Part shown: positions 23,693 through 31,249 of the stretch, piece after piece | Position numbering within the stretch: the first letter of the stretch is position 1 | Layout of the letters: every line of letters begins with the position of its first letter | From: Lachnoclostridium sp. | GTDB taxonomy: Bacteria > Bacillota > Clostridia > Lachnospirales > Lachnospiraceae | Direction: 5' to 3' | DNA: 35,372 nucleotides | Assembly: GCA_021770065.1 (NCBI GenBank) | Contig: JAETRR010000042.1 | Span: 1 to 35,372, forward strand | Notes under the pieces: generated by a model | Database searches by the model: none | What the model was told of the DNA's origin: nothing | The model's input: only the letters and a program-made list of their open reading frames with translations | Translations under genes and position numbers: made by a program

Positions 23693-25117
23693 ATGGCATC
23701 TGATATTATGCTGACCCTCCTGTTTCTGGGAGCGGTGCTGGCGGTTTACTATCTGGCGCCGCCCCGGATAAGGTGGGGGATTCTGCTTGCCGCAAATCTG
23801 ATTTTTTATGCCAGTGCGTCCTTTTGGATGCTGCTGCCTGCAGGCATAACGGTCTGCTGGTCATGGTTTGCGGGAGAAAGGATAGAAGAGGTACACACAG
23901 AAAAAGGAAAGAGAGGCTGGCTGCTGTTAGGCATCCTGCCTCTTCTTGGCGTTCTTTTTGTATTTAAATATTTTAATTTTTTCAGCGCTTCTGCAGCTTC
24001 CCTTTTGAGATTTGCAGGATTTTCAGCGGATCCGCTTTTGCTGAAGCTGATGCTTCCCATGGGGATTTCCTATTACACTTTTAAAATGATAAGCTATCTG
24101 GCGGATATCTGCCAGGGGAAAAGAGCCGCGGAGCCTCATATGGGGTATTATCTGACCTATGTGCTGTTTTTTCCGCAGATTCTTTCGGGACCTATTGAGA
24201 GGTCCGAAGGGTTTTTAGAACAGCTTCACCGGGGCCTGTATTATGACAGTGAGCTTTTTGCGGAGGGGATTCAGAGGATTATACTGGGACTTTTCAAGAA
24301 AATGGTGATTGCCAACCGGCTAAGCGGATATGTGGATACGGTGTTTGCTTCCCCGGGGGAATATCCGGGACTGGCGGCAGTGATGGCTGCATTTTTCTAT
24401 TCCTTTCAGCTTTACTGTGATTTTTCCGGCTATTCGGATATTGCCGTCGGCATGGGGAATCTCATGGGAATTCGAAGCAGACAGAACTTCCGCTGCCCTT
24501 ACTTTGCGAGAAATATCCGGGACTTCTGGAGCCGCTGGCATATTTCCCTGTCAGGCTGGCTTCGGGATTATGTGTATATTCCTCTGGGGGGAAGCCGTGT
24601 TTCTAAGGCAAAACACAGCCGGAATTTGCTGCTGACCTTTCTGGCCAGCGGTCTCTGGCACGGGGACAACTGGACCTTTATCGTGTGGGGCGGAATGCAC
24701 GGAGTATGGAATCTGCTTAGCCGGAAGAAGAGTACAGAGACTGTCCGGCCCGTGCGCAGGGTGTGGCAGACTCTGGTGACATTTTCCGGCGTTACCCTGG
24801 GCTGGGTGTTTTTTCGGGCAGAAAACCTGTCCGCGGCTGTCTCCTATCTTCGCAGAGCAGTCCTGGGATTTTCTTTGTCGGTGACGGATATACAGAATTC
24901 CATTCTGCCCTTTACGGGGGATAATACATGTGCAGCCTATTTCCTGACGGTGTGCCTGTTTCTGTTTCTGCTGTTTCTCTATGAATGGGGACAGGTTTAC
25001 GGAAAAGGGAAGGATAAGGAATTTTCGCTTCCTGCAGTCTGGATGGCTGTTATGGGAATCAGCACTGCCCTGTTCGGGGTGTTTGGGGCTTCAGGGTTTT
25101 TGTATGCACAGTTTTAA
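23693..25117 (+). CDS. MBOAT family O-acyltransferase (AlgI/DltB-like)
   Basis: This 474-residue membrane-bound O-acyltransferase has about eleven hydrophobic segments. The family motifs are clear: LPMGISYYTFKMISYLAD (about 121-138), FFPQILSGPIER, YCDFSGYSDIAVGMG, NFRCPYFARNIRDFWSRWHI and the catalytic histidine in SGLWHGDNWTF (His about 323). Relatives move acetyl or other acyl groups across the membrane to a partner that modifies alginate, peptidoglycan or teichoic acid. The next gene encodes an SGNH-type secreted protein, the expected partner. The start follows AGAGG, with a 12-base gap after the Sel1 gene. Confidence 0.94.
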   Translation: MASDIMLTLLFLGAVLAVYYLAPPRIRWGILLAANLIFYASASFWMLLPAGITVCWSWFAGERIEEVHTEKGKRGWLLLGILPLLGVLFVFKYFNFFSASAASLLRFAGFSADPLLLKLMLPMGISYYTFKMISYLADICQGKRAAEPHMGYYLTYVLFFPQILSGPIERSEGFLEQLHRGLYYDSELFAEGIQRIILGLFKKMVIANRLSGYVDTVFASPGEYPGLAAVMAAFFYSFQLYCDFSGYSDIAVGMGNLMGIRSRQNFRCPYFARNIRDFWSRWHISLSGWLRDYVYIPLGGSRVSKAKHSRNLLLTFLASGLWHGDNWTFIVWGGMHGVWNLLSRKKSTETVRPVRRVWQTLVTFSGVTLGWVFFRAENLSAAVSYLRRAVLGFSLSVTDIQNSILPFTGDNTCAAYFLTVCLFLFLLFLYEWGQVYGKGKDKEFSLPAVWMAVMGISTALFGVFGASGFLYAQF

Positions 25118-25183
25118 ACGGCGGGCACATGCCTTTGTGACCGGCAGCTGCTCTTGATGCAGGTGTACGGGGCGTAAAATTGA

Positions 25184-25200
25184 GGAACTGGAATAGGTGA
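25184..25200 (+). repeat. Short copy of the GGAACTGGAATAGG leader segment
   Basis: GGAACTGGAATAGGTGA ends four bases before the ATG at 25204 and supplies the binding site AGGTGA. Same unit as at 18350 and 20657. Confidence 0.75.
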
Positions 25201-25203
25201 CGG

Positions 25204-26184
25204 ATGAAACGAATAGGAAAAATTCTTGCAGCTGTATTATTTGCAGTACTTCTGCTCACAGGAATCAAAAATGAATATGCCCGGCTTCTGCCCGCATCCT
25301 CCTATGGAATGCAGGCGGCCATCAAAAAGAAGTCCGTGGACCATCTGTTTATGGGTTCCTCCATGTTCCGCCAGGGACTGTCCATTGACGTATTGGAGGA
25401 GGAGCTTCAGGGAAGTGTCTATATTCTCTCCTACAACGGCAATCAGCCGGCTTTTATGGCTATGGAACTGGAATATATGCTGAGGGAGGGGCTGAAGATA
25501 GGCACTCTTTATGTGGATCTCTATCCCTATACGGCTGCGGCCGCGCCCTGGATCAGTGATACAAAGATTCTTCTGGATACGGATCTGGGCTTTAAGCTGG
25601 ATGCCTGGGAGCTGATGAGTGCTTACAATGACACAAAATTTCTGGATTTTTATGAGATGTTTGTAACGGCAAATAATGAGCAGATCCTGACATATCCCAT
25701 TCATAACCATCTGGTATCTTCCCAGTTCCGCAATGGCGGAAATATTCTCACTCCCGGAGGACAGACGAAGGAGCATCTGGATTCTCTGGGAATGCTTGGA
25801 GGCCGGGACGGTCTGCAGGATGCTCAGACAGAGGGATATGAGAAGCTTCTGGAGCTTGCCGGGGAGTATGGCATACGGGTATGCTTTCTTGAGACACCGA
25901 AGTATGAGCGGATGTACAGGGATGAGGATTATATGGAACTCTATGAAGCGTGCAGATCGAAAATCCGGGAACTGCTGGAGAAATCCGGAAGTGCTTCGGG
26001 GAAAGAGGCAGACGGGGAGGAAGGTACGGATGCGGAGAATTTCAGCATGATTCTGGCAGAAGAGCTGGCGTTTGATTTTGGAGATCCGGCCTGCTTCCAG
26101 GATTTGATCCACTTATCCACGGAAGGGCGGATTTGTTATACAAGGCTTCTGTGTGAAAGATTAGAGGAATTGAGTACAGAATAA
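25204..26184 (+). CDS. SGNH/DltD-like secreted O-acyltransferase partner
   Basis: This 326-residue protein has an N-terminal signal anchor (IGKILAAVLFAVLLLTGI) and an outer SGNH-like domain. HLFMGSSMFRQG (about 48-59) resembles the nucleophile-serine block and DLIHLS (Asp300, His303) the Asp-x-x-His pair. Together with the MBOAT gene upstream this matches AlgI/AlgJ-X, PatA/PatB and DltB/DltD-type pairs in which the SGNH protein finishes transfer of the acyl group to the polymer. A charged insertion rich in Gly, Glu and Ser (SGSASGKEADGEEG) lies before the last motif. It may act as an acyltransferase or an esterase; the neighbour favours transfer. Confidence 0.8.
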   Translation: MKRIGKILAAVLFAVLLLTGIKNEYARLLPASSYGMQAAIKKKSVDHLFMGSSMFRQGLSIDVLEEELQGSVYILSYNGNQPAFMAMELEYMLREGLKIGTLYVDLYPYTAAAAPWISDTKILLDTDLGFKLDAWELMSAYNDTKFLDFYEMFVTANNEQILTYPIHNHLVSSQFRNGGNILTPGGQTKEHLDSLGMLGGRDGLQDAQTEGYEKLLELAGEYGIRVCFLETPKYERMYRDEDYMELYEACRSKIRELLEKSGSASGKEADGEEGTDAENFSMILAEELAFDFGDPACFQDLIHLSTEGRICYTRLLCERLEELSTE

Positions 26185-26250
26185 GGCTTTCTGAAGCAAT
26201 AAGGGAACGAAAAGAAAAAAGGGATACGGCAAAAAGAGGGAGGCGAAAGG

Positions 26251-27408
26251 ATGAACAAGCTTGACTATATTGACGGATTAAAGGGCATCGGCGCACTGAT
26301 GGTATATCTCTGCCATTTTGTGTTCGCTTTTTACTATGCGGCCTATACCCTCCTGCCGGAGCATGTGAATACGAAGACAGGCGTAGAGATTTTGATAGGG
26401 AAGACTCCCCTGAATTTCTTATACAACGGAAATGGGGCGGTCTGTCTCTTTCTGGTGTTCAGCGGCTTTGTTCTCTGCCTGTCCTATTTTCGGACAGGGG
26501 ATCGGGCCAGACTGAAGGCCGGTGCGCGGAAACGGTATTTCCGGCTGATGCCGGTGATTCTGGCAGTGAACGTTCTGATTTTTATTCTCATGTATCTCGG
26601 CCTGTACCGAAACGCAGAGACGGCAGTGATTACCAAATCCGTTCCCTGGTTCCAGGGTTTTAACCAGTTTGAGCCGTCGTTTTTTGGTATGCTCTATGAA
26701 AGCCTGCTGGGATGTTTTGTGAGGGGGAGCAATGATTATAACGGTGTGCTCTGGACTATCCCCTATCTGTTCTGGGGGGCGCTGCTTGTATATCTGGCCG
26801 CTTATCTGGTAGGGGAGAATCCTCTGCGGTATGCCGCTTACGGTGTTATGATTCTCGCGGCTTTAAAAACAGATGTCTATTTTACGGGGATCTTTCTGGG
26901 TTTTGTGCTCTGTGATTTTTTCTGTACCCAGGAGCGTCTGGTGAGGCTGTACCGCAGATTCCGCTTGATTCCGCCGCTGGTTTTTCTGCTTGGATTTTAT
27001 CTGACCTCTTACCCGTCTATCGGAACGGAACTGCCGGGAACGATCTATGGGATTCTGCCGGCCGCCTATACGGTGATTTATCATATTGCCGGAGCATTCT
27101 TACTGACGGCCGGAGTACTTGGCTGTGACCGGCTGCAGTGGTTTTTTTCCAGAAAGCCCTTTTTGTACCTGGGTAAAATATCTTACTCCCTTTATCTTTT
27201 GCACTTTCCGGTAATAGCTGCCTTTTCCTGCTGGTTTTTCCTGGAATTTTATGGGAAGATGTCATATGGCCTGACGGTGGGAATAGATTTTCTGCTGACA
27301 ACCCTGCTGGTGCTGGCGCTGTCGTCCTTAAGCAGACGGTATCTGGAGCCGGCAGCAGAAAAAATCTGGAAGCGGCTTTACGGAATTGGAATAGGAGGCG
27401 TTAGATGA
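26251..27408 (+). CDS. Acyltransferase family 3 membrane protein (first copy)
   Basis: This 385-residue protein has about ten hydrophobic segments. The N-terminal KLDYIDGLKGIGALMVYLCH contains the conserved helix and histidine of acyltransferase-3/OafB-type enzymes. NGNGAVCLFLVFSGFVLC, RKRYFRLMPVILA (the Arg-rich loop) and GKISYSLYLLHFPVI near the C-terminus are further family marks. Such proteins acetylate or otherwise acylate cell-surface sugars. The last residues, GIGIGGVR, are encoded by a copy of the intergenic leader repeat. The stop overlaps the next start by four bases. Confidence 0.92.
   Translation: MNKLDYIDGLKGIGALMVYLCHFVFAFYYAAYTLLPEHVNTKTGVEILIGKTPLNFLYNGNGAVCLFLVFSGFVLCLSYFRTGDRARLKAGARKRYFRLMPVILAVNVLIFILMYLGLYRNAETAVITKSVPWFQGFNQFEPSFFGMLYESLLGCFVRGSNDYNGVLWTIPYLFWGALLVYLAAYLVGENPLRYAAYGVMILAALKTDVYFTGIFLGFVLCDFFCTQERLVRLYRRFRLIPPLVFLLGFYLTSYPSIGTELPGTIYGILPAAYTVIYHIAGAFLLTAGVLGCDRLQWFFSRKPFLYLGKISYSLYLLHFPVIAAFSCWFFLEFYGKMSYGLTVGIDFLLTTLLVLALSSLSRRYLEPAAEKIWKRLYGIGIGGVR
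27382..27398 (+). repeat. Leader-repeat segment inside coding sequence
   Basis: GGAATTGGAATAGGAGG differs at one base from the unit at 20657-20673 but lies in frame at the end of the acyltransferase gene, encoding GIGIGG. It supplies AGGAGG for the ATG at 27405. Confidence 0.7.
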
Positions 27409-28328
27409 AAAAGCAGAGGATTCTCTGGATGGATATAGCGAAAGCTTTTGGAATACTGATTGTCCTGATTGTCCACAGCGGCATCAGCCTGGGGCCGGTG
27501 ACATTTTACGGTGGGATGTTCTATATGCCGGTTTTCTTTGTGCTGTCCGGAATGACCTTTACCTGGAGAGAGGAAGAAAGTTTCCGGAGATTTATGAAGA
27601 AAAAAGCCCGGCGTCTTCTGGTGCCTTATTTTGGATACAATCTGTTTCTGTTTCTGTTTTTCTTCGTAAAGGATTATTTGACAGCGGGGAAAATTTCGCG
27701 GGAGGCTTTTTTCCCACTGGCCGGTATTTTGTATTCGAGGAACTGCCTGCTTGAGACGGATGCCGTCCGCAATGTGTACTTTATGCAGATTTTAAATGCG
27801 CCGACCTGGTTTTTAACGTGTCTGTTTGTAAGCCTTATGGTATTCTGGATCATGATGAGGGCAGCCGGAGGGAGTCTGAAGAGGCTGTTTCTTATAAACA
27901 GCGGCGTTCTGTTTACAGCAGTGCTGCTCCGCTATTTCTGCCCCATACTCCTGCCCTGGAGTATAGACTGTGCCCTGTATGCGGTTTCCTTCATAAGCTT
28001 TGGAAAGGCGCTGGAGGAGTATGAGATCGTGGAGAAGCTTTATAAAAAGCCGTGGACTTTACTTTTTCTGACAGCGGCATTTGCGGGGCTCTCGCTTGTG
28101 AACGGCAGTGTAAATATGTCTGTGGCGGAATATGGTTATTCCATGGTACTGTACCTGATTGTGGGAAGTCTCGGCTCGCTGCTTTGTATGGAGGCATCGC
28201 TTTTTCTTGAAAAACATACCGGGATTCTTTCAAAAGGGTGTGCCTGGCTTGGCAGGCACACCATGCCTGTGCTGTGCCTGCATTTATTTGTATACTCAGT
28301 GATTGGAACACTCCTGGGAATGCTTTAA
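27405..28328 (+). CDS. Acyltransferase family 3 membrane protein (second copy)
   Basis: This 307-residue membrane protein starts KQRILWMDIAKAFGILIVLIVH, the conserved opening helix ending in histidine. FYMPVFFVLSGMTF and KKKARRLLVPYFGYN follow, the basic loop typical of the family, then NAPTWFLTCLF and GRHTMPVLCLHLF. It is shorter than its upstream neighbour and belongs to the Fucose4NAc/WecH-like type. The substrate is unknown; with the neighbouring gene it suggests more than one acylation on the glycan. Its 3' end overlaps the convergent CDP-glycerol gene by 33 bases. Confidence 0.88.
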   Translation: MKKQRILWMDIAKAFGILIVLIVHSGISLGPVTFYGGMFYMPVFFVLSGMTFTWREEESFRRFMKKKARRLLVPYFGYNLFLFLFFFVKDYLTAGKISREAFFPLAGILYSRNCLLETDAVRNVYFMQILNAPTWFLTCLFVSLMVFWIMMRAAGGSLKRLFLINSGVLFTAVLLRYFCPILLPWSIDCALYAVSFISFGKALEEYEIVEKLYKKPWTLLFLTAAFAGLSLVNGSVNMSVAEYGYSMVLYLIVGSLGSLLCMEASLFLEKHTGILSKGCAWLGRHTMPVLCLHLFVYSVIGTLLGML

Positions 28329-29462
28329 AATCACGTCCACAACGGCCTTAGATGCATGTCCCGAATCAAAGAACTGCATCCAGTCACAGAAAGCCCTGCA
28401 GCCGCGTTTGTATTTTTCTTCGTCAAAGGATTCGATGTTTTTCATAAGTTCCCCGTTGGAGAAGGCCAGAGGGAGGGGCAGGTCTTTCAGATCGTAGTAG
28501 TAGCCTCTTTCCATCTTTGCCTCTTCATAGTCTTCGATGTAGAGAAAGCCGGGGCGCCCTATCATAACAAAATCGGTTACACATCCGGAGTAATCGCTGA
28601 TAATAACATCAGAGGCTGCCAGAAGATCCTGCATATTTCCGTAGCCGCCGGTATTTAATATCCGATCCGTGTAGGCCAGAGGATAATTTTTGCGGTCAAT
28701 ATTGGGATGCAGGCATACAAGCACGGCCCAGCTGCCTCCGAACCGCTTTTTAAGAGAGACCAGCAGCTGCTCATAGTCCAGCTTATACATATCTGTTTTC
28801 CGGCTTTCACGGAAGGTGGGAGCATAGACTGCGAACTTTATATCCTCCGGAAGCCTGAAATAGTCCTGCACCCTTTTGCGGCAGACAGAAATATCTTCGA
28901 AGTATGCGTCATATTTTGGAAGCCCTTTCTCTAAGATAGGGCCGTCGTACCAGAAGGCGTTCCGGAAGCAGCTGCTCTGCCATTTGCAGGAGGACAGCAT
29001 CAGATCGATATTCCGGGAATCTATTTTGGCGTAAGCTACATATTCTCTGCTCAGCAGCTCTTCGCAGTCTTTTTCTATCTTTTTGGGTCCTGGTCCGCCG
29101 TGGCAGGTCTGGACATAGAACTGGCCGGGACGTTTTTTAAAATAATACAGCTTACGGGTGTTGTCCACCCAGGTTCCGGCAGTGGCCATATGCCAGACGA
29201 AAGCTATGGTATTGGGGCGGACGGGCAGTATGCCTTCGGGAAGTCTGTAATCAGAAGCAGAGGTCCAGTAGAGTTTCCAGTTCAGATTCCGCCGAAGCAT
29301 TTCGTCGGCAATATATTTGGGATTATCCCCATAGACGCCGCCGTTGAAATTGCTGAACACAGCTTTCCGTCTGTTCAGGGGAAAGAGGGTAAAGATATTC
29401 CAGCACAGCTTCAGCATCGTCCGGTGGAGCCAGAGATACAGGGGGAGTATGAGTTTTTTCAT
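28296..29462 (-). CDS. CDP-glycerol glycerophosphotransferase family protein (TagF/TarF-like)
   Basis: This 388-residue protein is of the teichoic-acid polymerase family (PF04464). VFSNFNGGVYGDNPKYIAD, YYFKKRPGQFYVQTCHGGPG (His of the catalytic region, near residue 132), FAVYAPTFRES and SDVIISDYSGCVTDFVMIGR are the characteristic blocks. Relatives transfer glycerol- or ribitol-phosphate units from CDP-activated donors and bind the membrane face without clear membrane helices. ATG 29462 (complement) follows AAGGAGG at about ten bases; the longer upstream reading frame passes through the promoter. It is the only minus-strand gene at this end of the locus and could decorate the glycan with glycerol phosphate. 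Confidence 0.92.
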   Translation of the reverse strand: MKKLILPLYLWLHRTMLKLCWNIFTLFPLNRRKAVFSNFNGGVYGDNPKYIADEMLRRNLNWKLYWTSASDYRLPEGILPVRPNTIAFVWHMATAGTWVDNTRKLYYFKKRPGQFYVQTCHGGPGPKKIEKDCEELLSREYVAYAKIDSRNIDLMLSSCKWQSSCFRNAFWYDGPILEKGLPKYDAYFEDISVCRKRVQDYFRLPEDIKFAVYAPTFRESRKTDMYKLDYEQLLVSLKKRFGGSWAVLVCLHPNIDRKNYPLAYTDRILNTGGYGNMQDLLAASDVIISDYSGCVTDFVMIGRPGFLYIEDYEEAKMERGYYYDLKDLPLPLAFSNGELMKNIESFDEEKYKRGCRAFCDWMQFFDSGHASKAVVDVILKHSQECSNH

Positions 29463-29496
29463 AAAACGAAAGCCTCCTTGCACAGATATTGGTCCT

Positions 29497-29525
29497 ATTT
29501 TAGCATTTCCGGGAGAAATTGTGAA
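29497..29525 (-). promoter_or_regulatory. Promoter for the CDP-glycerol transferase gene
   Basis: On the minus strand TTCACA (complement of 29520-29525), 17 bases and TAAAAT (complement of 29497-29502) lie about 35 bases before the ATG. Its position also argues against the longer upstream start. Confidence 0.6.
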
Positions 29526-29550
29526 GCATGAAATATGAAATATTAACCTC

Positions 29551-29578
29551 TTGATTTTTAAGGAGAATGTGTTATATT
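29551..29578 (+). promoter_or_regulatory. Promoter for the following GT-C gene
   Basis: TTGATT (29551-29556), 16 bases and TATATT (29573-29578). Transcription would begin near 29585, that is, after the ATG at 29583, so the later start at 29676 is more likely. Confidence 0.5.
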
Positions 29579-29675
29579 CAAAATGTTGTCCGGGACAAAG
29601 CAGAAACGAATGCCCGGAGAACTGGTATGGATTAAACAAAGCACATATTTAGAAAGAGTGTCGGAGTTGAAAAGA

Positions 29676-31217
29676 ATGAGACAGAGGATATTATCCTTCG
29701 GAAAGTATCTGGTTCTGGTGCTGTCCGTAATTTTAATGTTTTTTCTGAGTGCAGTCAGTCTTGTCAGTACTGCATATTTTAATAAAGATAATTTCGGGGA
29801 AGAAAGTAAGATAGCAGAACATGTTTATTATCGGACAGATTCTCTCGCCTTGAATCTGCTGGCTGTTGCTTTCATAGTCCTTATATTGTATTTCATTAAC
29901 CGAAAATTTGGCCTGGAAAAAATCCCGACAAAAATTCTGGCCGCAGCGGCTGTTATTTATACAATACTTGTAAGTGTATTATGGATCTTTGCCGGCAGCA
30001 CATATCCTCAAGCAGATCAGGAAAACGTATCCACGGCAGCTTTTTTAATGTATACCAATAACTATCTGTTTTTAAAACCGGGGGGCTATCTGCAGATGTA
30101 CCCCCATCAGATGGGACTGGCAGCAGTTATGGAAGCGATTTACTGCATGGCAGGAGGGGAGAACTGGAAGTGCTTTATGCTTCTGAATGCCATATCTAAC
30201 GGCGGCATCGTCTTTTTCCTGTACCGGATTACGGATAAGCTTTTTCACAGCAAAAGAGTCTGCAATCTGGTGCTGCTGCTCTCAATGGGCTGTGTGCAGC
30301 TGATCTTATATACCACATTCCTTTACGGAATTACACTGGGACTTGCCCTGAGTCTGGCAGCGTTCTGGATGCTGCTGCTGTATTTTGAGAAGGACAGGCT
30401 TATGTTTGCTTTTCTGGCCGCTGTTTTAACGGGCGCGGCGATTCTGGTCAAGAGTAATTACAGTATTTTTTTAATAATGCTGGTGATACTGCTCTGTTAT
30501 AAAGGACTGGAATTAAAGAAAATCCGGCCCGTACTGCTCTCTTTTATCCTGATTGTTACGAGCTTTCTTATGAAAAGCGCCCTGCTGTCTTTTTACGAGT
30601 TCCGCAGCGAAATGGAAATCAGCGAAGGAATGCCCAAATCTCTCTGGATTGCCATGGGAATGCAGGAGGGAGAGCGTGCCGAAGGCTGGTATAATGGTTT
30701 TAATACATTAACCTTTTGGGATTCCGGATGCGACATTCCGGCAAGCGATGCAATAGCAAAAGAGGCGATACACGCCTCTTTGCAGAAGTTTAGGGATAAC
30801 CCAGGGTATGCGCTTCAGTTCTACTATAAAAAAATAGTTTCCCAGTGGAATGAACCTACTTATGAGTGTCAGTGGGTGAACCGGTTTCACTGTGGGAAAT
30901 TTCCGGTTCTTGTGCAGAGCATTTATGACGGTAAGTTATACACACTACTTTATGAGTATATGAATGTGTACCAGAGTCTGGTTTACTGTATGGTTCTGGC
31001 AAGCCTCTTTTTTCTCAGAAAAAACTGGAAAATAGAACAGCTGGGCTTTCTGATTGTGGTTTTGGGCGGCTTTTTGTTTCATATATTGTGGGAGGCCAAG
31101 TCCCAATATATATATCCGTATCTGATCATCCTTTTTCCGTATGCCGCAGCAGGGTTATCGGGATGCATTGATAGGCTGGATGCGGCTTTAGCGAGAAAAC
31201 TGTCTGATAATGAATGA
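29676..31217 (+). CDS. GT-C (PMT/ArnT-like) membrane glycosyltransferase
   Basis: This 513-residue protein has about eleven hydrophobic segments beginning GKYLVLVLSVILMFFLSAVS. An outer loop holds YPQADQENVSTAAFLMYTNN and YLQMYPHQMG, resembling the acceptor/donor loop of GT39-like enzymes. A later outer domain contains SLWIAMGMQEGERAEGWYNG. It probably uses a polyprenyl-phosphate sugar on the outer side of the membrane. The start is chosen at ATG 29676, preceded by CGGAG. The in-frame ATG 29583 would add 31 residues but overlaps the expected transcription start. It stands alone with its own promoter at the end of the glycan locus. Confidence 0.78.
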   Translation: MRQRILSFGKYLVLVLSVILMFFLSAVSLVSTAYFNKDNFGEESKIAEHVYYRTDSLALNLLAVAFIVLILYFINRKFGLEKIPTKILAAAAVIYTILVSVLWIFAGSTYPQADQENVSTAAFLMYTNNYLFLKPGGYLQMYPHQMGLAAVMEAIYCMAGGENWKCFMLLNAISNGGIVFFLYRITDKLFHSKRVCNLVLLLSMGCVQLILYTTFLYGITLGLALSLAAFWMLLLYFEKDRLMFAFLAAVLTGAAILVKSNYSIFLIMLVILLCYKGLELKKIRPVLLSFILIVTSFLMKSALLSFYEFRSEMEISEGMPKSLWIAMGMQEGERAEGWYNGFNTLTFWDSGCDIPASDAIAKEAIHASLQKFRDNPGYALQFYYKKIVSQWNEPTYECQWVNRFHCGKFPVLVQSIYDGKLYTLLYEYMNVYQSLVYCMVLASLFFLRKNWKIEQLGFLIVVLGGFLFHILWEAKSQYIYPYLIILFPYAAAGLSGCIDRLDAALARKLSDNE

Positions 31218-31249
31218 TGCTGCGAGCCATTTGACCGGTAACATTTTTC

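Noticed and set aside
31218..31249. A terminator between the GT-C gene and the convergent chemoreceptor gene
   Set aside because: No convincing stem followed by a T tract was found in the 32 bases.
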